Assembly: GCA_003426165.1 (NCBI GenBank)
Contig: QUAH01000017.1
Location: forward strand, 1-52,501
Source of the DNA: Candidatus Saccharicenans subterraneus
GTDB lineage: Bacteria; Acidobacteriota; Aminicenantia; Aminicenantales; Saccharicenantaceae
Direction of reading: 5' to 3'
Length of the DNA stretch: 52,501 nt
Positions 17,123 to 25,215 of this stretch are shown one piece after another (the first letter of the stretch is position 1; each line of letters begins with the position of its first letter). The notes under the pieces were generated by a model. That model was not told the origin of the DNA. It worked only from the letters and a program-made list of their open reading frames with translations, and searched no databases. The position numbers were made by a program, and so were the translations under genes.

Positions 17123-18508
17123 TTATAAGAATCGCCTGAAAATGCGGGCGGCCTCGGCATAGGCCTGGATGGTCCGGTCGATATCTTCCGGCGTGTGAGC
17201 GGTAGACAGGCAGCCCCCGCCGTGGACCACGTGGACCCCGTTAAGAAGCAGGGCCAGTTTCAGGACCTCTTCTCTCAGGGTAACGTCGGAACGTTCCGGG
17301 TTCCAGAGGTCTTCAGGCTGGCGGTATTCAATCTTTTTCTTAGGAAAGTTGACCATGAAGAAGGACGAGTCCGGCACCAGCTCGTTGCCGTCTCCGGTGC
17401 AAACCGCCTCCAGGCCCTCGTCCCGGAATACCCTTTCTATACCCCGCCTGAGCCTTTCGGCCTGCTGCCCGAGGTAGGGATAAACCCGGCGCTGGTTCTT
17501 TTCCAGGTAGTCCAGCATGGCCAGCCCGGCCCTCATGTATTCTTCGTGCGAGGAAAAGGTGCCGCCCTCAAAGTGGACCCGCCTGTGTCCCAAACCGGAC
17601 GGTTCGCAGCCTTCCATGATCTCCTCTTTACCGACCACGGCCGCCACCGCCTGTCCGCCGCCGATTAACTTGCCGAAAAGAGAAATATCAGGCGAAAGGC
17701 CGTAGAGCTTCTGCAGGCCCGAGGCACAGAACCTGAAACCGGAGATGATTTCGTCGAAAATCAGGACCACGCCGTAGCGGTCCGTAAGCTCACGGGCCAG
17801 TTCCAGGTACTGGCGGGAGCAGAACAGAAACCCACCGACCCCGATAAATGGTTCCAGGATGAAGGCGGCCAGTTTCCGGCCATGCTTCCTGAAAACATCG
17901 GACAGGTGCTGGCAGTCGTTGAACCTGGTAACGAGCACCCGACGGGTAATATCAGGCGGCACCCCGGCCGAGTCGGAGGCCCGGAATCCAGCCCCCGGGT
18001 GAAACTTCACCCCTTTGAGCAGGTAGGGAGAGGCCCCGTGCCAGCCGCCGCCGACCTTAAGTATGTGCTGGCGTCCGGTGTAACCCATGGCCAGCATCAC
18101 GGCGTAGGTGGAGGCCAGGGTTCCGGAAGTGGTGAAGCGGACTTTAAGTCCCCGGCGGTCCAGGCTGGCCAGCAGCCTTTCGGCCAGCTCCACCTGGGAC
18201 ATGGTCTCGAAGCCGGTATGAAAGGTTCCGTGCTGGAAATAGGGCTCCACCGCCCGGCGGATGACCTCGGGGTTATGGCCCAGGATGTTGGCGTAATGTC
18301 CCTGCCAGTAATCCAGGTAGCGGTTGCCGTCAACGTCGGTGACTTCGGCCCCGGCGGCCGAGGCCGGGAAAAAGGGATAGGGTTTCCACAGGCGGAGAGA
18401 ATGGCTGCCCCCGCGGACCATGACCCGGGAAGCCCGGCGGAACAGGGCGGCGCTTCTCCCCGTTTTCTTACGATATTCTTTTTCCAGGTAGCGGAACAAT
18501 TTTTCCAT
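17123..18508 (-). CDS. Class III PLP aminotransferase (GSAM-like)
   Basis: A 461-aa pyridoxal-phosphate enzyme of the class III aminotransferase group, closest in look to glutamate-1-semialdehyde aminomutase-like and omega-aminotransferases. Seen: DVDGNRYLDYWQGHYANILGH near residue 60-80, FTTSGTLASTYAVMLA for cofactor phosphate binding, LIFDEIISGFRF with the Asp that pairs with the pyridine nitrogen, and SLFGKLIGGG with the Schiff-base Lys near residue 280. The usual SGxEA motif reads SGTLA, a departure that may affect substrate choice. It is not obviously HemL: no haem genes are adjacent and it is slightly long. The start is ATG at 18506-18508, with a promoter 45-73 nt upstream. Confidence 0.85.
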   Translation of the reverse strand: MEKLFRYLEKEYRKKTGRSAALFRRASRVMVRGGSHSLRLWKPYPFFPASAAGAEVTDVDGNRYLDYWQGHYANILGHNPEVIRRAVEPYFQHGTFHTGFETMSQVELAERLLASLDRRGLKVRFTTSGTLASTYAVMLAMGYTGRQHILKVGGGWHGASPYLLKGVKFHPGAGFRASDSAGVPPDITRRVLVTRFNDCQHLSDVFRKHGRKLAAFILEPFIGVGGFLFCSRQYLELARELTDRYGVVLIFDEIISGFRFCASGLQKLYGLSPDISLFGKLIGGGQAVAAVVGKEEIMEGCEPSGLGHRRVHFEGGTFSSHEEYMRAGLAMLDYLEKNQRRVYPYLGQQAERLRRGIERVFRDEGLEAVCTGDGNELVPDSSFFMVNFPKKKIEYRQPEDLWNPERSDVTLREEVLKLALLLNGVHVVHGGGCLSTAHTPEDIDRTIQAYAEAARIFRRFL

Positions 18509-18552
18509 TTTACTTTCGCCGCCCGCAGGCGTAATATTGAAAAGAAGTTTAA

Positions 18553-18581
18553 TTTAAGCCCATTCTTCGCTGAATGTCAAT
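18553..18581 (-). promoter_or_regulatory. Sigma70-like promoter for class III aminotransferase
   Basis: On the minus strand, TTGACA (complement of 18576-18581), a 17-bp spacer and TTAAAT (complement of 18553-18558). Confidence 0.6.
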
Positions 18582-18603
18582 CCGGCCGACCGGGGCGGGG
18601 GGC

Positions 18604-18632
18604 TTGATTCCTTCCGGAATCTATATTAAACT
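18604..18632 (+). promoter_or_regulatory. Possible promoter for disulfide oxidoreductase
   Basis: TTGATT at 18604-18609, a 17-bp spacer and TAAACT at 18627-18632. Both elements are imperfect and neighbouring AT-rich hexamers could serve instead. Confidence 0.35.
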
Positions 18633-18687
18633 TATAGGAATAGTAGGAATTTAACCTTAATTACCAAAAAAGAAAAGGAGAGCGAGA

Positions 18688-19380
18688 ATGCAACTTCTCA
18701 ATGAAGAAGTCAGGGATTTCACCCGGAAAAAATTCGAGGCCGAGCTGCAAAACCCGGTCCACCTGGTTTATTTCCAGAAGGAAAAGAGCCCGCTGATCGT
18801 GCCCGGTCGCGAGGTGCAGGAGGACTGCGGTTTCTGCCCGGAGACGAAACAGCTGCTGGAAGAGCTGGCCGGGCTGAGCGACAAGATCAAGCTGACGGTC
18901 TACGATTTCGAGAAGGAACCGGCCCGGGCGGCCGAGTTCCGGGTGGACAAGGTGCCGGCCATCGTGGTCATGGGCGAAAAGGACGCCGGCATCCGGTTTT
19001 TCGGTATACCCTCAGGCTACGAGTTCATGAGCCTGCTGGAGGCCATCGTTGACGTCAGCCGGGGCGAAACCGAATTAACGGAGGAAACCAAGACTGCCCT
19101 GAAGAAGCTGACCAAAGAGGTCAACATCCAGGTTTTTGTCACTCCCACCTGTCCCTACTGCCCGGTGGCGGTCCGCCTGGGTCACCAGATGGCCCTGGAA
19201 TCGCCCCTGGTCAGGGCGGCCATGGTGGAAGCCACTGAATTTCCTGAACTTACCCAGAAGTACGAGGTATTCGGCGTCCCCAAGACCATCTTCAATGACA
19301 GCCTGAGCCTGGAAGGGGCGGTGCCGGAGGAAATGTTCCTGGAACAGGTCCTCAAGGCCGGCGGCCAGGAAGTGCACTGA
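18688..19380 (+). CDS. Glutaredoxin-like protein disulfide oxidoreductase (PDO)
   Basis: A 230-aa protein with two thioredoxin-like folds in tandem, as in the PDO/TIGR02187 family. The N-terminal half has CGFC (Cys47 and Cys50) and the cis-Pro segment VDKVPAIVV. The C-terminal half has CPYC (Cys155 and Cys158) and the cis-Pro segment VFGVPKTIF. PDOs catalyse thiol-disulfide exchange in the cytoplasm and are typical of thermophiles, where intracellular disulfides are common. The C-terminal CPYC is the usual reductase/isomerase site. The ATG follows AAAGGAGA. The next gene starts 103 nt downstream from its own promoter, so this is probably a single-gene unit. Confidence 0.9.
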   Translation: MQLLNEEVRDFTRKKFEAELQNPVHLVYFQKEKSPLIVPGREVQEDCGFCPETKQLLEELAGLSDKIKLTVYDFEKEPARAAEFRVDKVPAIVVMGEKDAGIRFFGIPSGYEFMSLLEAIVDVSRGETELTEETKTALKKLTKEVNIQVFVTPTCPYCPVAVRLGHQMALESPLVRAAMVEATEFPELTQKYEVFGVPKTIFNDSLSLEGAVPEEMFLEQVLKAGGQEVH

Positions 19381-19445
19381 AACTTCGGTTTAACCTATAA
19401 TTTATTATTTACCAATAAGATAGCCGGTTTTTTGCCCTGCTAAAA

Positions 19446-19473
19446 TTGACAGCCGGCCGCCTGATGTTATAAT
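19446..19473 (+). promoter_or_regulatory. Consensus promoter abutting a start codon
   Basis: Perfect TTGACA at 19446-19451, a 16-bp spacer, and perfect TATAAT at 19468-19473. The expected start of transcription (19480-19482) lies 2-4 nt before the ATG at 19484, which has no ribosome site. This implies an essentially leaderless mRNA for the following operon. Confidence 0.75.
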
Positions 19474-19483
19474 AATCGGGTAC

Positions 19484-20782
19484 ATGGCCATCATCAAAAA
19501 GCAAAAACCCCGCAAAAAAATCTGCGTCGTCGGGCTGGACGGCGTTCCTTACTCCATGCTCCTGGAGCTGGCCAGGTCCGGGGTGATGAGCACCGTGGCC
19601 CGCTTGCTGGATATAGGCCACCTGCACCGGATGAAGGCCAGCCTGCCCGAAATATCGGCCGTTTCCTGGACCAACTTCATGACCGGGACCAACCCGGGCA
19701 GCCACGGCATCTTTGGTTTCACCGACTTCAAGCCTGGCACCTACGACATCAGGCTGCCCAACTTCCTGGACGTCAAGGCCGAGACCATCTGGGACCGGCT
19801 GGGAAGCCGCGGCCTGAAGAGCATCGTCATCAACCAGCCCTCCACCTACCCCGCTCGCAGAATAAACGGAGTCATGGTCTCCGGCTTCGTGGCCGTCGAC
19901 CTGTCCCGCTCGGTCTTTCCCCAGAGCTACTTCACCGCCCTGGAGCAGATGGGCTACCAGATAGACGTGGATTCGGGCAAGGTGGCTGATAACCCCTCGA
20001 TTCTCTGGCAGGAAATTTCCAAGACCATGGCCAGCCACCAGAAGGCCCTGAACTATTTCTGGGAACAGGACTGGGATTATTTCCAGTTTGTCATCACCTG
20101 CACCGACCGGCTGCACCACTTCCTGTGGTCGGCCTACGAGGATAAAGACCATCCCTACCACCAGGCCTTCCTGGACTTCTACCAGCAGATAGACCGCATC
20201 ATCGCCAAGGTCCTCAACACCTTCAAGAAGATGAACGAGAGCGAGGAAAACTTCTTCCTGCTGTCTGACCATGGTTTTACCGGCATCGTCCAGGAGGTTT
20301 ACCTCAACGCCTGGCTGGCCCAGAACGGGTACCTGTCATTCAGCTCCCCCGAGCCCAGGACCCTGAACGACATTTCCAACCGGACGGTGGCCTTTGCCCT
20401 GGACCCCAACCGCATCTACCTGAACCTGAAGAAAAAATTCCCGCGGGGCCGGGTGGACCGGTCGGACCGGAAAGAACTCAAGCAGGAAATCGCCGAGAAA
20501 TTGCTCAAGCTGGAATACGAGGGCCGGAAGGTGATCCGGCATGTCTTCAAGTCAGAAGAGATCTATGACGGGAAGTACACCTCACGCGGGCCGGACCTGG
20601 TGGTGGTGTCTGAACCCGGCTTCGACCTCAAGGGCTCCATCCGGAAAAAGGAAGTCTTCGGGCGCAGCTACCTCCAGGGAATGCACACCTGGGACGATGC
20701 CTTCTTCTGGTCGATGGAAGAACACGGACCCGACCTGGCCATCGAGGACCTGGCCGAGCTCATCATCAAAAAGGTTAAATGA
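19484..20782 (+). CDS. Alkaline-phosphatase-superfamily phosphodiesterase, cytosolic paralogue
   Basis: A 432-aa member of the type I phosphodiesterase/nucleotide pyrophosphatase group of the alkaline phosphatase superfamily (PF01663 type). Two-metal site residues are seen in VVGLDGVPYS (Asp19), ISAVSWTNFMTG, TCTDRLHHFLW, LLSDHGF and GMHTWDDAFFW. By alignment with nucleotide pyrophosphatases the nucleophile should be Ser58. No signal peptide or transmembrane helix is present and the N-terminus is basic, so it is predicted cytosolic. It is the first gene of an operon and overlaps the next paralogue by 4 nt (ATGA). The substrate is unknown; the family includes phosphodiesterases, phosphoglycerate mutases and phosphonate hydrolases. 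It starts at ATG directly downstream of a consensus promoter. Confidence 0.88.
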   Translation: MAIIKKQKPRKKICVVGLDGVPYSMLLELARSGVMSTVARLLDIGHLHRMKASLPEISAVSWTNFMTGTNPGSHGIFGFTDFKPGTYDIRLPNFLDVKAETIWDRLGSRGLKSIVINQPSTYPARRINGVMVSGFVAVDLSRSVFPQSYFTALEQMGYQIDVDSGKVADNPSILWQEISKTMASHQKALNYFWEQDWDYFQFVITCTDRLHHFLWSAYEDKDHPYHQAFLDFYQQIDRIIAKVLNTFKKMNESEENFFLLSDHGFTGIVQEVYLNAWLAQNGYLSFSSPEPRTLNDISNRTVAFALDPNRIYLNLKKKFPRGRVDRSDRKELKQEIAEKLLKLEYEGRKVIRHVFKSEEIYDGKYTSRGPDLVVVSEPGFDLKGSIRKKEVFGRSYLQGMHTWDDAFFWSMEEHGPDLAIEDLAELIIKKVK

Positions 20783-22989
20783 AAGCCCGAAGCGGTGAAA
20801 ACGCCTGCCAGACCCGCCGGCCAGGGGTAGTCCCGAATTACCGGTTATTCTTTTTATTGCTGCTCGGCCTGGCCGGAAGCGCCGGGGCTTACATCGGGCC
20901 GGGAGCCGGATTTGCCTTTCTGTCGTCGTTCCTGGTTTTTTTCCTGACCTTCTTCCTGGCCTTTTTCTCTTTCCTGAGCTGGCCGTTCCGGCTGCTGCTC
21001 CGCCTGATCCGCGGTCAAAAGGCCTACCGGAACAGCCGGGTGGACAGGGTCATCATCCTCGGTTTTGACGGGATGGACCCGGTGCTGGCCGAAAAGTTCA
21101 TGGCCGAGGGCAAGCTGCCCAACCTCAGCCGGCTGAAAAAAGAGGGCACCTACCGACCCCTGCAGACCACCACCCCGGCCATTTCCCCGGTGGCCTGGTC
21201 TTCCTTCATGACCGGCTGCGAACCTTCCAAGCACAATATCTTCGATTTTTTGAGTCGCAACCCGAAGAATTATCTGCCGGACCTGTCCTCGGCCCGGATA
21301 GGACCGCCGCGCCGGTTTATCCCGCTGGGTCGGTACCGCCTCCCCCTGGGCCGGCCGGAAATAAATCTGCTGCGACGAAGCCAGCCCTTCTGGAAAATTC
21401 TGGGGCAGCAGGGAATCTTTTCCACCGTGCTCCGGGTGCCCATCACCTTCCCCCCGGAAAAATTCTCGGGGCACCTGCTATCGGGCATGTGCCTGCCCGA
21501 CCTTAAAGGCAGCCAGGGAACCTTCCTTTTTTATACCAGCAACCCGCAGCGCCTGGAGAAAAAAGAGGGGGGAGAAAGCCAGCTGGTCACAGTCGAAGGA
21601 CAGATAGTCAAAACTTACCTCGGCGGCCCCGAGAATTCTCTCCTGAAAAAGCCGGAAGAAATCCGCCTGCCGATGACCATCAAGCTTGATTACGAGCGGG
21701 ACTCGGCCCTGGTGGAAGTTTCGGGCCAGCGTTTTGAACTAAAAAAGGGCGTCTTCTCGCCCTGGATAAAGCTCAGCTTCCCGGCCGGGCCGGGGATGAA
21801 AATCCGGGGCATCGCCCGGTTTTACCTGCTGAGCCTCAAGCCCCACTTTGAGCTGTACGTCACCCCGCTAAACATCGACCCGGAAAAGCCGGCCCTGCCC
21901 ATTTCCCATCCTTTTATATATGCGCCCTACCTGGCCAGGCTGTTCGGAAGTTACGTCACCCTGGGCGAGGCCAACGACACCTGGGCCCTCAACGAGGGAG
22001 TACTTCCGGAAAAGGCTTTCCTCGAACTGGCCTATTCTTTCCACGAGGACTGGGAAAAAATCTTTTTCAACGGCCTGAAGAAAACCCGCCGCGGCCTGCT
22101 GGCCTGCGTTTTTGAGACCACCGACAGCATCCAGCACATGTTCTGGCGCTACCTCGATAAGAGCCATCCCGCCTACCAGCCGACGGCCAGGCTGGAAGAC
22201 GGCTCTCGTGTGCTGGAAGAACTCTACCAGAAAATGGACACGCTGGTCGGCCGGGTCCTGGACAGCCTGGACAGAAGAAGCTGCCTGTTTGTGATGTCCG
22301 ACCATGGTTTCAAGGCCTTCCGCCGCGGGGTCAACCTGAACTCCTGGCTATACCTGAATGGCTACCTTCATCTCAAGGAGGGAGCCAGCGAAAGCGAGGA
22401 GTGGTTCCGCCAGGTTGACTGGAGCCGGACCAAAGCTTATGCCCTGGGCCTGGCCGGAATCTACCTCAACCTCCGTGGCCGCGAGGCCCGGGGAATCGTT
22501 GAGCCGGGAGAAGAAAGCCGGCAGCTCAAGCAGGAGCTCATGGAAAAACTCTCCGGGCTTAAAGACCCGGAAAAGGGCTCGGTGGCCATCAACCGGCTGA
22601 TAGATTCTGAAAAGATTTACCACGGGCCTTACCGGGATAATGCCCCCGACCTGATCGTGGCCTACAACCAGGGTTACCGGGCTTCCTGGGATTCGGTCGT
22701 GGGCAAGGTCAACCGCACGGTCATCGAGGACAACCGCAAGGCCTGGTCGGCCGACCACTGCCTGGACCCGGCCCTGGTTCCCGGAGTGCTGTTCAGCAAC
22801 CTGAAGCTGGACGGCCGGGAGCCCAGCATCATGGATATCGCCCCGACCGTCCTCCAGCTGTTCGGGGTGCCTCTGCCATCCTACCTGGATGGCCGGTCGC
22901 TTCTTCCGGAAGATTCGGGTAAAATAAAAAAAGAAAACGGAGAAAGCGTTCAGAAAAAGGCAGGCACCGATGTCCGGAAGAAAAAATGA
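20779..22989 (+). CDS. Alkaline-phosphatase-superfamily enzyme, membrane-anchored paralogue
   Basis: A 736-aa paralogue of its neighbours. Two hydrophobic helices lie at about residues 22-40 and 44-68, separated by AYIGPGAG. A strongly basic stretch (RLLLRLIRGQKAYRNSR) follows, which by the positive-inside rule would leave the catalytic domain facing the cytoplasm; this needs testing. Catalytic segments: ILGFDGMDP, AISPVAWSSFMTG (proposed nucleophile Ser), TTDSIQHMFW, VMSDHGF and KAWSADH. It is about 300 residues longer than the cytosolic paralogue, through an insertion between the nucleophile and the second metal motif (about residues 170-400) that the third paralogue shares. The C-terminus is Lys-rich. 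Overlaps both neighbours (4 nt before, 20 nt after). Confidence 0.87.
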   Translation: MKARSGENACQTRRPGVVPNYRLFFLLLLGLAGSAGAYIGPGAGFAFLSSFLVFFLTFFLAFFSFLSWPFRLLLRLIRGQKAYRNSRVDRVIILGFDGMDPVLAEKFMAEGKLPNLSRLKKEGTYRPLQTTTPAISPVAWSSFMTGCEPSKHNIFDFLSRNPKNYLPDLSSARIGPPRRFIPLGRYRLPLGRPEINLLRRSQPFWKILGQQGIFSTVLRVPITFPPEKFSGHLLSGMCLPDLKGSQGTFLFYTSNPQRLEKKEGGESQLVTVEGQIVKTYLGGPENSLLKKPEEIRLPMTIKLDYERDSALVEVSGQRFELKKGVFSPWIKLSFPAGPGMKIRGIARFYLLSLKPHFELYVTPLNIDPEKPALPISHPFIYAPYLARLFGSYVTLGEANDTWALNEGVLPEKAFLELAYSFHEDWEKIFFNGLKKTRRGLLACVFETTDSIQHMFWRYLDKSHPAYQPTARLEDGSRVLEELYQKMDTLVGRVLDSLDRRSCLFVMSDHGFKAFRRGVNLNSWLYLNGYLHLKEGASESEEWFRQVDWSRTKAYALGLAGIYLNLRGREARGIVEPGEESRQLKQELMEKLSGLKDPEKGSVAINRLIDSEKIYHGPYRDNAPDLIVAYNQGYRASWDSVVGKVNRTVIEDNRKAWSADHCLDPALVPGVLFSNLKLDGREPSIMDIAPTVLQLFGVPLPSYLDGRSLLPEDSGKIKKENGESVQKKAGTDVRKKK

Positions 22990-24970
22990 AGAAGCCCTCA
23001 AAAGGCGGGAATTTCTGCAGCTGGTCCTGGGCACATCGGCCGGAGTTCTTCTTGCCCCCGGCCAGGCTTTTCTCCGGACCGCCGGCCGGAAAGAAACCGG
23101 GCTGAAGGTACTGGTGCTGGGCATGGACGGCCTGGATACAGTTCTCCTGGACCGTTTCCTCCAGGAAGGCAAGCTCCCCCACTTCCAGAAGCTGGCCGCC
23201 TCGGGCACCTACCGGCCCCTGCGCTCCAGCGTCCCGCCACAGAGCCCGGTGGCCTGGGCCAACTTCATCACCGGAACCAATCCCGGCGGCCACGCCATAT
23301 TTGATTTTGTCCACCGCGACCCGGGGACCTACCTGCCGGTTTTTTCTGCCTCCGAGAGCCTGCCGGCCAGACATAACCTCAGGCTGGGAAAGTTAAACAT
23401 TCCGCTCTCGGGCGGGGAAATCAGAAACCTGCGCCGGGGACGGGCCTTCTGGCAAATCCTGGAAGACCACGACATCCCGGCCACCATCTTCAAGATACCT
23501 TCCAATTACCCACCGGTTGAAACCAGGCAACGCACTTTTTCCGGCATGGGTACCCCCGACCTCAAGGGCTATTACGGACTTTTCAATTATTACACCAACG
23601 AATACAAGACCGTGACCGAAGAATACGGAGGGGGCGGCCGGGTGCATGATGTCTACGTCATCGGCAACCGGGTGGAAGCCCGGATCCCCGGACCCAACAA
23701 CCCCTTCAGGCAGGGCAACCCGGAAACCTTTGTCGACTTCAAGGTTTTCATCGACCCGGTCAACCCGGTGGCCAAGATTGCCTACCAGGACCAGGAGTTT
23801 ATCCTGAGGGAAAAAGAGTGGAGCGGCTGGAAGAAAATCAGGTTTGATTTTATTCCAACCCAGGGCGTCACCGGAATCTGCATGTTCTACCTGAAGGAAG
23901 TCAGGCCGAAATTCAAGCTCTACGTCAGCCCGATCAACATCGACCCGGCTGACCCGGCCCTGCCGCTGAGCACCCCGGAAAGTTATTCCCGGGAGCTGGC
24001 CAGAAAGTTCGGGCCGTTCTTCACCAAGGGACTGCCGGCCGACACCGCCGCCCTGGAAAACGATGTCCTGGACGAAAAGGAGTTCCTGGCCCAGGATGAA
24101 ATCGTCTACCAGGAATCAATGGCCATGCTGGAAGAGGAGCTCAGGAACTTTCGCTCGGGCCTTCTCTTCTATTATTTTTCCAACGCCGACCAGCGCCAGC
24201 ACATGTTCTTCCGCCTGATAGACCGCAACCACCCGGCCTACGACGAGAAGCTGGCCTCGGAGTTCGGCCAGGTCATCGAGCAGACCTACCGCCAGATGGA
24301 CCGGGCCCTGCAGTTAGCCATGGAGAAGGTGGACCGGAACACGGTCATCGTGGTCATGTCCGACCACGGTTTCTGTCCCTTCCGCCGCGGTTTTAACCTC
24401 AACACCTGGCTTCTTAGAAACGGTTACCACGTGCTTCGCCCGGGAACCAGGCCGGAAGAAGTGTCGTTATTTCAGGGAACCGACTGGTCAAGGACCAGGG
24501 CCTACGGCGTCGGGCTCAATGCCCTGTACCTGAACCTCAAGGGCCGGGAAGCCCAGGGGCTGGTCCGGCCTGAAGAGAAGGAGCCCCTGCTCCGGGAACT
24601 GGCTCAAAAACTGGAACAGGTCACCGACCCCCTGACCGGGGAAAGAGTCATCCTCAAGGCCTACCTGACTTCCGAAGTTTACAGCGGGGCCTATGTCCAT
24701 GAAGCCCCGGACATAATCCTGGGTTTTAACCGCAACTACCGCATCTCCTGGAACTCCCCGCTGGGCAGTTTTCCGCGTGAGCTAATCGAAGATAATCCCC
24801 AGAAATGGAGCGGCGACCACATGACCGCCCCCGACCTTATCCCCGGGGTGTTGCTGGCCAGCCGGCCGGCCCGGCTAGAGCAACCGGCTCTGGAAGACGT
24901 GACCGCTGGCATTCTGACGATGTTCGGGGTTAAAATTCCACCTGAAGTCACCGGCCGGCCGTTATTCTGA
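22970..24970 (+). CDS. Alkaline-phosphatase-superfamily enzyme, Tat-exported paralogue
   Basis: A 666-aa paralogue with a twin-arginine signal: KRREFLQLVLGTSAGVLLA at about residues 11-29, followed by a likely cleavage site near PGQAF. The folded enzyme is therefore predicted to be exported to the periplasm. Catalytic segments: VLGMDGLDT, PQSPVAWANFITG (proposed nucleophile Ser), NADQRQHMFF, VMSDHGF and QKWSGDH, so both metal sites look complete. It shares with the preceding paralogue the extra middle region, including the segment SPINIDPADPALPLS (the neighbour has TPLNIDPEKPALPIS). It starts inside the upstream gene, 20 nt before its stop. The substrate is unknown. Confidence 0.9.
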   Translation: MSGRKNEEALKRREFLQLVLGTSAGVLLAPGQAFLRTAGRKETGLKVLVLGMDGLDTVLLDRFLQEGKLPHFQKLAASGTYRPLRSSVPPQSPVAWANFITGTNPGGHAIFDFVHRDPGTYLPVFSASESLPARHNLRLGKLNIPLSGGEIRNLRRGRAFWQILEDHDIPATIFKIPSNYPPVETRQRTFSGMGTPDLKGYYGLFNYYTNEYKTVTEEYGGGGRVHDVYVIGNRVEARIPGPNNPFRQGNPETFVDFKVFIDPVNPVAKIAYQDQEFILREKEWSGWKKIRFDFIPTQGVTGICMFYLKEVRPKFKLYVSPINIDPADPALPLSTPESYSRELARKFGPFFTKGLPADTAALENDVLDEKEFLAQDEIVYQESMAMLEEELRNFRSGLLFYYFSNADQRQHMFFRLIDRNHPAYDEKLASEFGQVIEQTYRQMDRALQLAMEKVDRNTVIVVMSDHGFCPFRRGFNLNTWLLRNGYHVLRPGTRPEEVSLFQGTDWSRTRAYGVGLNALYLNLKGREAQGLVRPEEKEPLLRELAQKLEQVTDPLTGERVILKAYLTSEVYSGAYVHEAPDIILGFNRNYRISWNSPLGSFPRELIEDNPQKWSGDHMTAPDLIPGVLLASRPARLEQPALEDVTAGILTMFGVKIPPEVTGRPLF

Positions 24971-25002
24971 GCCCGGCTGAAGTATAGAAAAGGAGAATAA
25001 AA

Positions 25003-25194
25003 ATGGGCAAGGCCAAGGTCAAGCTGGAAAAAGAGCTGTACGAGAAGATTGAAAAGATCGCCGAGGCCGCCGGCTACAGCTCAACCGAAGAGTTCATCAT
25101 TCACCTCCTGGAAAAGGAAGTGGCCAAGTTCGAAGGAGCCGATTCCGAGGAAGAAATCAAGAAGAGGCTCAAGGGCCTGGGCTATATCTCCTGA
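25003..25194 (+). CDS. Small ribbon-helix-helix-like protein
   Basis: A 63-aa protein. Residues 5-40 (VKLEKELYEKIEKIAEAAGY, then SSTEEFIIHLLEKEV) fit the strand-helix-helix pattern of CopG/Arc-type ribbon-helix-helix proteins, which usually dimerise and bind DNA. It then has an acidic linker and ends KRLKGLGYIS. That tail resembles the LGYI-type ending seen at the C-terminus of many alkaline-phosphatase-superfamily and sulfatase proteins, which the three paralogues upstream lack. AAAGGAG lies 8-9 nt before the ATG. It lies 32 nt after the Tat-exported paralogue, in the same operon. It could be an operon autoregulator or a protein-interaction partner of the enzymes; sequence does not decide. 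Confidence 0.72.
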   Translation: MGKAKVKLEKELYEKIEKIAEAAGYSSTEEFIIHLLEKEVAKFEGADSEEEIKKRLKGLGYIS

Positions 25195-25215
25195 GTCTGG
25201 CGGAACCAGTAACAA

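Noticed and set aside
16910..17128. 72-codon frame just after the rhamnosidase
   Set aside because: It begins with TTG inside the stop region, has no ribosome site and no coding-like composition; the 209-nt gap is called empty.
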